Shown one piece after another: positions 1 through 5,305 of a stretch of 6,940 bases of DNA (its first letter is position 1; each line of letters starts with the position of its first letter). Where the stretch lies: contig JBBRSC010000181.1 in NCBI GenBank assembly GCA_038245795.1, positions 1 to 6,940 of the forward strand, in the 5' to 3' direction. The translations under genes were made by a program, and so were the position numbers. Source of the stretch: JBBRSC01 sp038245795. Its GTDB lineage: Bacteria; Actinomycetota; Acidimicrobiia; Acidimicrobiales; Microtrichaceae. Under the pieces are notes generated by a model. That model was given only the letters and a program-made list of their open reading frames with translations, did not search any database and was not told the origin of the DNA.

Positions 1-22
1 ATTTCTTCCGAGGTGTTCGATC

Positions 23-298
23 ATGAGTGTGTCCATCCGTATCCCCACCACCCTTCGTACCCTGACCGGCGGCGAGTCGGCGGTATCAGTCGAAGGCTCG
101 ACTGTCGGCGAGGTTCTGGCTTCGCTCGAGGCCGTCCATCCCGGTTTCGCCGAACGTTTGATCGATGAGACCGGCGGCCTGCGTCGCTTCGTCAATGTCT
201 TCGTCGCCGATGACGACGTCCGCTTCCTTGATGGGATGGCGACGCCGGTACCCGATGGCGAAACGGTGTCGATCATCCCCGCTGTCGCAGGCGGCTGA
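23..298 (+). CDS. MoaD/ThiS-family sulfur carrier protein, CysO-like
   Basis: A 91-residue beta-grasp protein ending in Ala-Val-Ala-Gly-Gly. The terminal Gly-Gly (residues 90-91) is the site that is adenylated and turned into a thiocarboxylate in this family, so no C-terminal trimming is needed. The ATG has an AGGTG ribosome binding site at 11-15, 7 bases upstream. From memory, the whole chain resembles mycobacterial CysO: an SIRIPTTLR-like start, Thr-Gly-Gly near residue 16, a RFVNVFV strand, DVRF, and the end IIPAVAGG. CysO gives its sulfur to O-phosphoserine on CysM to make cysteine. No cysM or mec peptidase gene is seen downstream; the next gene is convergent after 13 bases. Any partner gene would have to lie left of the window. 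The alternative is MoaD for molybdopterin synthesis, which the nearby fdhD could be taken to favour. Family assignment is firm, the CysO role less so. Confidence 0.88.
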   Translation: MSVSIRIPTTLRTLTGGESAVSVEGSTVGEVLASLEAVHPGFAERLIDETGGLRRFVNVFVADDDVRFLDGMATPVPDGETVSIIPAVAGG

Positions 299-311
299 TG
301 CTCGGCGCAAC

Positions 312-1757
312 TCAGATCGCGAGCAGCTCCAACAACGCAGCACGATTGGGGCCAAGTGGTTCCTCGGGCGGCCGTTGATCGCGATCCTGGAACACGGTCA
401 TGACCCGACCGATCACGTCGAAATTGGTCATCAAAGAGTCGGGCGCCTCCAACAGGTTGAACATGCGCAAGAACGCTCGCAACACCACCGGGTCGACTCG
501 CATCGCTGGAAAGAGTCCGTCGCGCAGCAACGCGATCGTCAGGTTCTCATCGGTAGAGACGTCGGTGTCGCCCGACTCGATGGCCTTCAGACGTTCGACC
601 TCAGCCCGGTTCGCCTGGTCCTGGCTGACAGATGCGCGATACCACGGGTGAATCTCCGCAGCCGTGGCGGCTTCGTAGGCGCCCGCCCGTGCCAGGGAAT
701 CGGCGGGGTGCTCCCGGAGCGATCGTGCCAAGAGATCTGCCTGGACCATGGCAAGGCTGCACCCTCGTCCGTACAGGGGATTGGTGCATGTATGGGCATC
801 GCCAACGGCGCTGAAACCGACCACCAGTGGCGTCCCTTCGGCGTTGGTGAAGCGGCGATGGCGGTTCAAGAGCTTCGCCATCACATACACATCGGTGATT
901 GGTCGTGCGCGGCCATCAACGTAGGCGGCGGTCGCTGGTAGCGCTTCGGCGGCACGGAGAAACACGTCGGGATCCAGGAACATCGAGCGCAACTCGTCGT
1001 CGTGCGAGCGTGTCGACAACGTCACCGAGAACGTCCGATTGTCACCCCGAAACACACCGAACTTGAGATACCCGAGATCTCCACCGATGGGGCCCATCTG
1101 CACCGGCCAGTCAGCGCCGTCGCGCAGCTCGAAGAATCGCGAGTAATAGATGATGCCGGTGTCCTCGACGTGCTCCTCGATCGTGACGCCGAGCGGAGCC
1201 AACAACTCGGGGATCGAAGACCGTCGGCCCGGCGAGGCGACGACCAGATCAGCAACGATCTCGGTCCCGTCGTCGAGGACGACGCCCGAAACCATGGCGG
1301 GAGTTTCCGCTGTCGTTGGCGAACCAGTAAGCGCCTTGACCCCGTGGCCATCGAGGAGCGTCACGTTGTGCTCGTCGATCACGATGCGCCGGAGTACCCA
1401 TTCGAACGTCGTCCGACGACACGCGAGCGCCACGAGATCCTCGTCGCCCGGTAAACGGGTGTGGTCCATTCCGTCAGGGAGCATGGCAATGAAATCCATG
1501 TCGGTCGCTCCGGCGTCGTACAACGCGTCGAGGACATCGGGGTATTCGTCGCGAAGGAGATTTCTGAGTCGAGCAAGGAAGGCGTGTGAATGCCGAACTT
1601 GGGGCGCGCCGCGCCGATTCCATGCGAACGCGCCGGCCGGATCTGCCGGCAACGGCGTCGCATCCCGTTCGACCAGCGTGACGTCATGACCATCGCGGGA
1701 GAGCATGAGTGCCGTGCCCAGTCCACCGACCCCGGCCCCGATGATCAGCACCTTCAC
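312..1757 (-). CDS. FAD-dependent oxidoreductase (flavoprotein monooxygenase-like)
   Basis: A 481-residue protein with the signs of a class A flavoprotein monooxygenase or related oxidoreductase. The N-terminal Rossmann motif is Gly7-Ala-Gly-Val-Gly-Gly12, followed by the acidic end of the second strand (VERD, near residue 31), which binds the FAD ribose. A VVASPGRRSSIPE stretch in the middle fits the second FAD/NAD(P) motif, with a Gly-Arg-Arg-Ser-Ser core. GDAHTCTNPLYGRGCSLAM near residue 330 fits the GD motif contacting FAD ribityl phosphate. No signal peptide or membrane segment is apparent, so it is probably cytosolic. The substrate cannot be read from the sequence. The start codon is GTG at 1757-1755; it has no Shine-Dalgarno sequence but a -10 hexamer at the exact distance expected for a leaderless mRNA. 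It diverges from groEL and converges on the CysO-like gene. A halogenase or geranylgeranyl-reductase-type enzyme is a less likely reading. Confidence 0.88.
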   Translation of the reverse strand: MKVLIIGAGVGGLGTALMLSRDGHDVTLVERDATPLPADPAGAFAWNRRGAPQVRHSHAFLARLRNLLRDEYPDVLDALYDAGATDMDFIAMLPDGMDHTRLPGDEDLVALACRRTTFEWVLRRIVIDEHNVTLLDGHGVKALTGSPTTAETPAMVSGVVLDDGTEIVADLVVASPGRRSSIPELLAPLGVTIEEHVEDTGIIYYSRFFELRDGADWPVQMGPIGGDLGYLKFGVFRGDNRTFSVTLSTRSHDDELRSMFLDPDVFLRAAEALPATAAYVDGRARPITDVYVMAKLLNRHRRFTNAEGTPLVVGFSAVGDAHTCTNPLYGRGCSLAMVQADLLARSLREHPADSLARAGAYEAATAAEIHPWYRASVSQDQANRAEVERLKAIESGDTDVSTDENLTIALLRDGLFPAMRVDPVVLRAFLRMFNLLEAPDSLMTNFDVIGRVMTVFQDRDQRPPEEPLGPNRAALLELLAI

Positions 1758-1763
1758 GGGGTC

Positions 1764-1769
1764 AGAGTA
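1764..1769 (-). promoter_or_regulatory. -10 hexamer of the oxidoreductase gene (leaderless arrangement)
   Basis: On the minus strand this reads TACTCT, then six bases (GACCCC), then the GTG start codon. A TANNNT hexamer ending at -7 puts transcription start on the G of the start codon. No Shine-Dalgarno sequence precedes the GTG, which supports a leaderless mRNA. No convincing -35 hexamer is seen at 16-18 bases. The same spacing recurs before the PIG-L and hemQ genes. Confidence 0.6.
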
Positions 1770-1822
1770 CCCACGCGACCCCCAACTCCCAGACAGTTCT
1801 CAGGATTTCCTCGGGGGGGCGC

Positions 1823-1849
1823 TTAGCACTCGGCCATCGAGAGTGCTAA
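1823..1849 (+). promoter_or_regulatory. CIRCE operator 1 (HrcA binding site), perfect
   Basis: TTAGCACTC (1823-1831), a 9-base spacer (1832-1840) and GAGTGCTAA (1841-1849) form the textbook CIRCE inverted repeat with no mismatch in either arm. HrcA binds this element and represses chaperonin genes until heat or misfolded protein titrates GroEL, which HrcA needs for activity. It lies 96 bases upstream of the groEL start codon. No hrcA gene is in the window. Confidence 0.97.
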
Positions 1850-1853
1850 ACAA

Positions 1854-1880
1854 TCAGCACTCGCCGACCGCGAGTGCCAG
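1854..1880 (+). promoter_or_regulatory. CIRCE operator 2 (HrcA binding site), degenerate
   Basis: TCAGCACTC (1854-1862), 9 bases (1863-1871) and GAGTGCCAG (1872-1880) match the CIRCE arms at 8 of 9 and 7 of 9 positions, with the exact 9-9-9 layout. The inner six bases of each arm are intact. It starts 4 bases after operator 1, and the two centres are 31 bases apart, close to three helical turns. A second weaker CIRCE next to a strong one is an arrangement known from other actinobacterial groE genes. Confidence 0.88.
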
Positions 1881-1933
1881 CGCTCGGATCTCGGGCGCGG
1901 ACACCATTGGGTCGCCCCCCGAGGGCACAGATC

Positions 1934-1939
1934 AGGAAG
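1934..1939 (+). promoter_or_regulatory. Ribosome binding site of groEL
   Basis: AGGAAG sits 6 bases before the ATG at 1946. It decides the start: the same frame is open further upstream to a possible start at 1874, but that point lies inside CIRCE operator 2 and would add 24 residues unlike any GroEL N-terminus. Confidence 0.85.
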
Positions 1940-1945
1940 ACTTCC

Positions 1946-3571
1946 ATGGCCAAGGACATCACATTCGACGAAACCGCTCGTCGCAAGCTCGAGTCGGGCA
2001 TGAATCAACTGGCTGACGCCGTACGCGTCACCCTCGGCCCCAAGGGCCGTAACGTTGTGCTCGCCAAAAAGTGGGGCGCACCGACGATCACCAATGACGG
2101 TGTGTCGATCGCGAAAGAGATCGAGCTCGAAGATCCGATTGAGAACATCGGCGCCGCGCTCGTCAAAGAGGTCGCCAAGAAGACCGACGATGTTGCCGGC
2201 GACGGCACCACCACCGCCACCGTTCTGGCGTGGTCGATGGTTCGGGAGGGTCTCCGGAACCTCGCAGCCGGAGCCAATCCGATGGACATCAAGCGTGGTA
2301 TCGAGGCAGCCGTCGAGGCTGCCGTCGCCACCATCAAAGAGGTGTCCGTCGAGGTTGACTCCAAAGAGCAGATCGCCCAGGTCGCCGGCATTTCGTCCGC
2401 CGACAAGGAGATCGGCGAAATGATTTCCGAGGCCATCGACAAGGTGGGCAAGGACGGCGTCATCACCGTCGAAGAGTCGAACACGTTCGGAATGGAGATG
2501 GACCTCGTCGAGGGCATGCGCTTCGACAAGGGCTACATCTCGCCCTACATGGTCACTGACACCGAGCGTATGGAAGCCGTGCTCGACAATCCGTACATCA
2601 TCTTTGTGTCATCGAAGATCACTGCCGTACGTGATCTCGTGCCGGTCCTCGAGAAGGTCATGCAGTCCGGTCGTCCCCTGGCGATCATCGCCGAGGACAT
2701 CGAAGGCGAAGCCCTTGCGACTCTCGTGGTCAACAAGATTCGTGGCACCTTCAATTCGGTGGCCGTGAAGGCTCCCGGGTTCGGCGAGCGCCGCAAGGCG
2801 ATGCTCGCCGACATGGCGATCCTTACCGGCGGCCAGGTCATCTCTGAAGAGGTCGGGCTCAAGCTCGAGAACGTCGACATTGCGCTGCTCGGTCAAGCCG
2901 AGAAGGTCGTCGTGACCAAGGATGAGACCACCATTGTCTCGGGCAAGGGCACCAAGGACGATATCGATGGCCGCATTGCGCAGATCAAAGCCGAAATCGA
3001 GAACACCGACTCCGACTATGACCGCGAAAAGCTCCAGGAGCGTCTCGCCAAGTTGTCCGGCGGCGTTGCGGTCCTCAAGGTCGGCGCAGCCACCGAGGTG
3101 GAGCTCAAAGAGAAGAAGCACCGCATCGAAGATGCGGTCTCTACGACCAAGGCAGCCATCGAGGAAGGTGTGGTCGCCGGTGGTGGCGTCACGTTGCTCC
3201 GTGCGCAGGCTGGCGTCGAAAAGGTCATCGAGTCGCTCTCCGGCGACGAGGCAACCGGTGCTCGCATCGTGTTGCGTTCACTCGAAGCTCCAATGAAGCA
3301 GATTGCCGAGAACGCCGGACTCGAAGGCGGTGTCGTCGTGCAGAAGGTTCGCTCGATGACGAAGCCTTCAGAAGGTCTCAATGCGGCCACCGGCGAGTAT
3401 GAGGACCTGGTCGCCGCTGGCATCATCGATGCCGCCAAGGTGACCCGCTCGGCTCTGCAGAACGCAGCCTCGATTGCGGCCCTCTTCCTCACCACCGAGG
3501 CCGTCATCTCCGACGCTCCCGAGAAGTCGGGCGCCGGCGCGGGCGGCGGCATGGGAGACATGGACTACTGA
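1946..3571 (+). CDS. groEL: 60-kDa chaperonin GroEL, standalone copy
   Basis: A 541-residue group I chaperonin subunit, full length for the family, starting MAKDITFDE. It forms the double-ring cytosolic folding chamber that works with GroES and ATP. The equatorial ATP site is complete: GDGTTTAT at 85-92 with Asp86 (E. coli Asp87), and the catalytic Asp396 (E. coli Asp398) in RIEDA. The chaperonin signature lies at 403-414, ending Ala-Gly-Gly-Gly. The apical domain spans roughly 190-375, with the substrate and GroES contact residues Tyr197, Tyr201, Met202, Leu235, Leu257, Val261 and Val262. The tail is short, a Gly/Ala stretch with a single GGM, then GDMDY. No groES precedes it. With the plain tail instead of a His-rich one, this matches the separate GroEL2-type copy of actinobacteria, so groES and possibly groEL1 should lie elsewhere. 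Two CIRCE operators upstream indicate HrcA control. Trp96 stands where Gln is usual after GDGTTTATVLA. Confidence 0.98.
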   Translation: MAKDITFDETARRKLESGMNQLADAVRVTLGPKGRNVVLAKKWGAPTITNDGVSIAKEIELEDPIENIGAALVKEVAKKTDDVAGDGTTTATVLAWSMVREGLRNLAAGANPMDIKRGIEAAVEAAVATIKEVSVEVDSKEQIAQVAGISSADKEIGEMISEAIDKVGKDGVITVEESNTFGMEMDLVEGMRFDKGYISPYMVTDTERMEAVLDNPYIIFVSSKITAVRDLVPVLEKVMQSGRPLAIIAEDIEGEALATLVVNKIRGTFNSVAVKAPGFGERRKAMLADMAILTGGQVISEEVGLKLENVDIALLGQAEKVVVTKDETTIVSGKGTKDDIDGRIAQIKAEIENTDSDYDREKLQERLAKLSGGVAVLKVGAATEVELKEKKHRIEDAVSTTKAAIEEGVVAGGGVTLLRAQAGVEKVIESLSGDEATGARIVLRSLEAPMKQIAENAGLEGGVVVQKVRSMTKPSEGLNAATGEYEDLVAAGIIDAAKVTRSALQNAASIAALFLTTEAVISDAPEKSGAGAGGGMGDMDY

Positions 3572-3577
3572 TCGGAT

Positions 3578-3594
3578 CTCGACCCCCGGTCGAG
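3578..3594 (+). other. Short hairpin directly after groEL
   Basis: CTCGACC (3578-3584), a CCC loop and GGTCGAG (3588-3594) form a perfect 7-base-pair stem starting 7 bases after the groEL stop codon. It could protect the groEL mRNA 3' end or act together with the larger hairpin just downstream. It has no U-run, so I do not call it a terminator by itself. Confidence 0.5.
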
Positions 3595-3603
3595 TGTGAT
3601 CTG

Positions 3604-3646
3604 CCGGCCCCCGTTCCACGCCATCATGGCGGTGGGCGGGGGCCGG
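3604..3646 (+). terminator. Large GC-rich hairpin between groEL and fdhD, probable terminator
   Basis: CCGGCCCCCG (3604-3613) pairs perfectly with CGGGGGCCGG (3637-3646). The stem continues inward with CCACGCC (3616-3622) against GGC-G-GTGG (3627-3635 region), one G bulged, around an ATCAT loop. This is a very stable structure 32 bases after the groEL stop. No T-run follows, so it would be a U-less actinobacterial-type terminator or a partial attenuator that lets some transcription reach fdhD, which starts 43 bases later. Confidence 0.7.
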
Positions 3647-3673
3647 ACCGCGTCCCGGGGCGCGCCACCGGAT

Positions 3674-3680
3674 GAGGGAG
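3674..3680 (+). promoter_or_regulatory. Ribosome binding site of fdhD
   Basis: GAGGGAG ends 9 bases before the ATG at 3690. It overlaps the alternative in-frame ATG at 3672, which has no Shine-Dalgarno sequence of its own. This favours 3690 as the start. Confidence 0.6.
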
Positions 3681-3689
3681 ACTGAGCAG

Positions 3690-4472
3690 ATGGGTCGTCG
3701 AGTAGAACGGGTGATGGTCGAGCGCCTTGATGCCCAGCACAGCCAACGTCGTCCGACCGACGTCCTGGTTGAGGAACCCCTGCAGATCCGGCTCGACGGT
3801 CAACTCGTCGCCACCACCATGCGGACCCCCGGCAATGATTTCGAGTTGGCAGTCGGCTTCTGTCACGCCGAGGGATGGTTGGCTGGCGCAACGATCGCTA
3901 CGGTCCGCTACTGCGGGACGGGCGAGGCAGCCGACACCGAATTCAACGTCGTGACCGTTGAGACGACTGGCCGCACCGTCGAACCGACCCCGCGGTTGGG
4001 GATCACGACATCGTCGTGCGGATGGTGCGGAAGCGACTCGATCGACGCTCTGGCGGATCGGCTCCAGCCCCTGACCCCCCAAGATCTGCGCGATGACGTA
4101 CGTGTGGCGCTGGACGCGGCGATCCGACCGGGACAATTCCTCTTCGACAAGACGGGCGGCTCCCACGCCGCGGCGGCGTTCGATCGTGTCACTGGTGAGC
4201 CGCTGGTGGTGCGGGAAGATATCGGTCGGCACAACGCGCTCGATGCCGTGATCGGCCGCCTGCGACTCGATGATCGATTGCCCGGCACCGAACTCGGAGT
4301 GTGGATTTCTGGGCGTGCGAGCTTCGAGATGGTGCAGAAAGCGTGGTCGGCGGGCATTCCGACGTTGGTGTCGGTGAGCGCAGCGTCGTCATTGGCGGTC
4401 GAGACCGCCCGTCGCGGTGGTATCACCATGTACGGCTTTGCCCGCGGTGTGTCCGCCACCCGTTTTGCTTGA
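3690..4472 (+). CDS. fdhD: Formate dehydrogenase accessory sulfurtransferase FdhD
   Basis: A 260-residue FdhD from the ATG at 3690, normal for the family. FdhD takes sulfur from the cysteine desulfurase IscS and passes it to the bis-MGD molybdenum cofactor, an essential step in making active formate dehydrogenases in the cytosol. The sulfur-transfer motif is TSSCGWCG, with Cys110 and Cys113 forming the CxxC pair. Other family blocks are VVEEP-like LVEEP (27-30), TMRTPGNDFELAVGF (43-57), VREDIGRHNALDAV, and SGRASFEMVQKAWSAGIPTLVSVSAASSLAV near the C-terminus. A start at 3672 would add six residues but lacks a ribosome binding site, and actinobacterial FdhD proteins often begin MGR. No formate dehydrogenase or other molybdenum enzyme gene is in the window. 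It lies 118 bases after groEL, behind a strong hairpin, so it is probably not a groEL operon member. A weak hairpin (4483-4496, 5 base pairs) follows it. Confidence 0.95.
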   Translation: MGRRVERVMVERLDAQHSQRRPTDVLVEEPLQIRLDGQLVATTMRTPGNDFELAVGFCHAEGWLAGATIATVRYCGTGEAADTEFNVVTVETTGRTVEPTPRLGITTSSCGWCGSDSIDALADRLQPLTPQDLRDDVRVALDAAIRPGQFLFDKTGGSHAAAAFDRVTGEPLVVREDIGRHNALDAVIGRLRLDDRLPGTELGVWISGRASFEMVQKAWSAGIPTLVSVSAASSLAVETARRGGITMYGFARGVSATRFA

Positions 4473-4501
4473 GTGCGGTTTCGGGTCCGGAGACCCTGAC
4501 G

Positions 4502-4507
4502 TAGCCT
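4502..4507 (+). promoter_or_regulatory. -10 hexamer of the PIG-L gene (leaderless arrangement)
   Basis: TAGCCT is followed by six bases (GAGGCG) and then the GTG start codon at 4514, so the hexamer covers -12 to -7 if transcription starts on the start codon. No Shine-Dalgarno sequence lies at a usable distance; the GAGG touching the start is too close. The ten bases CGTAGCCTGA are identical to those before hemQ. It also means this gene can be transcribed independently of fdhD, although only 41 bases separate them. Confidence 0.65.
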
Positions 4508-4513
4508 GAGGCG

Positions 4514-5239
4514 GTGCCTGACATCGAAACCCCGGAACGCATTTTGATCATCTGCGCGCATCCCGACGACGTCGATTTCGGCGTGGCGGGTTCGGTGGCG
4601 ACGTGGACGGCCGCCGGAAGTGTTGTCACCTACTGCATGGTGACCAATGGTCAAGCTGGGAGCGACGATCGCACGCTCACCCCGGAGCAGATCGGGGCTG
4701 GTCGAATCGTGGAGCAGACTGCCGCGGCGGCAGTCGTCGGCGTCACCGATCTGGTGTGGTTGGGCTATCCAGATGGCGCCGTGCATGCCACCATCGAACT
4801 TCGGCGTGACCTCAGCCGGGTCATCCGTCAGGTCCGCCCGCAACGCGTTGTAACCCAATCGTCCGAGCTGAACCTGGATCGGATCTTCGCCAGTCATCCC
4901 GATCATCTGGCCGCGGGCACAGCTGCCATCGCCGCGGTCTACCCCGACAGCCGCAATCCGCATGCCCATCCGGAGTTGCTGGCGGAAGGCCACGAGCCGT
5001 GGTCGGTTCCTGAGATGTGGTTGATGGCGGGGCCAACCACCCCCGAACGCTCGAGGATCCACGTCGACATCACCGAGACCATGGACCTCAAAATCAAGGC
5101 CCTTCGATGTCACGTCAGCCAGAACGCCGGGTGGTCTGATCTCGATGAGGTGATTCGATCGTGGGGCGCGGCGACAGCGAAAGAATGCGGGTTGGCCGAA
5201 GGCGTCCTGGCTGAGGCCTTTCGCCGCGTGGTCACCTGA
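4514..5239 (+). CDS. PIG-L family zinc-dependent deacetylase
   Basis: A 241-residue PIG-L/LmbE-like protein, a family of metal-dependent amidases that remove acetyl or related groups from N-acetylglucosamine-type substrates. The N-terminal motif AHPDD at 15-19 gives zinc ligands His16 and Asp19 and general base Asp18; HPDH at 128-131 gives the third ligand, His131. The numbering of roles follows the mycothiol enzyme MshB. MshB and Mca are around 300 residues, so this shorter protein is not clearly either; a sugar or glycolipid deacetylase, or a thiol-conjugate amidase, remains possible. There is no signal peptide, so it probably acts in the cytosol. The start is GTG with a -10 hexamer 6 bases before it, indicating a leaderless mRNA. 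It is followed 66 bases later by hemQ, which has the same type of promoter. Confidence 0.92.
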   Translation: MPDIETPERILIICAHPDDVDFGVAGSVATWTAAGSVVTYCMVTNGQAGSDDRTLTPEQIGAGRIVEQTAAAAVVGVTDLVWLGYPDGAVHATIELRRDLSRVIRQVRPQRVVTQSSELNLDRIFASHPDHLAAGTAAIAAVYPDSRNPHAHPELLAEGHEPWSVPEMWLMAGPTTPERSRIHVDITETMDLKIKALRCHVSQNAGWSDLDEVIRSWGAATAKECGLAEGVLAEAFRRVVT

Positions 5240-5293
5240 GACATCGCACGGCTCCCGCCGATCGCCGCTGCGGTGGAGTTGGGCCCCAGGTCG

Positions 5294-5299
5294 TAGCCT
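5294..5299 (+). promoter_or_regulatory. -10 hexamer of hemQ (leaderless arrangement)
   Basis: TAGCCT, then six bases (GACGAC), then the ATG at 5306. Spacing and hexamer are identical to those before the PIG-L gene, and there is no Shine-Dalgarno sequence. No strong -35 hexamer is seen. I infer a leaderless transcript starting at the A of the ATG. Confidence 0.65.
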
Positions 5300-5305
5300 G
5301 ACGAC

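Noticed and set aside
165..941. A 258-codon plus-strand frame overlapping the sulfur carrier and the oxidoreductase
   Set aside because: It overlaps one good gene in another frame and another on the opposite strand. Its composition is that of a shadow frame and it has no motif.
1801..1806. CAGGAT as a -10 hexamer for groEL just upstream of the CIRCE elements
   Set aside because: No matching -35 hexamer lies at 16-18 bases and the match to TANNNT is incomplete, so I did not list a groEL promoter.
1874..1945. Upstream extension of groEL by 24 residues
   Set aside because: The start would sit inside CIRCE operator 2, the added residues do not resemble GroEL, and the ATG at 1946 has a good ribosome binding site and the standard MAKDI start.
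3672..3689. Earlier fdhD start adding six residues
   Set aside because: There is no Shine-Dalgarno sequence before 3672, and this ATG overlaps the GAGGGAG that serves the ATG at 3690. It cannot be fully excluded.
4483..4496. Hairpin GGGTC-CGGA-GACCC after fdhD as a terminator
   Set aside because: The stem has only five base pairs and no T-run, and it falls within the promoter region of the next gene. Too weak to call.
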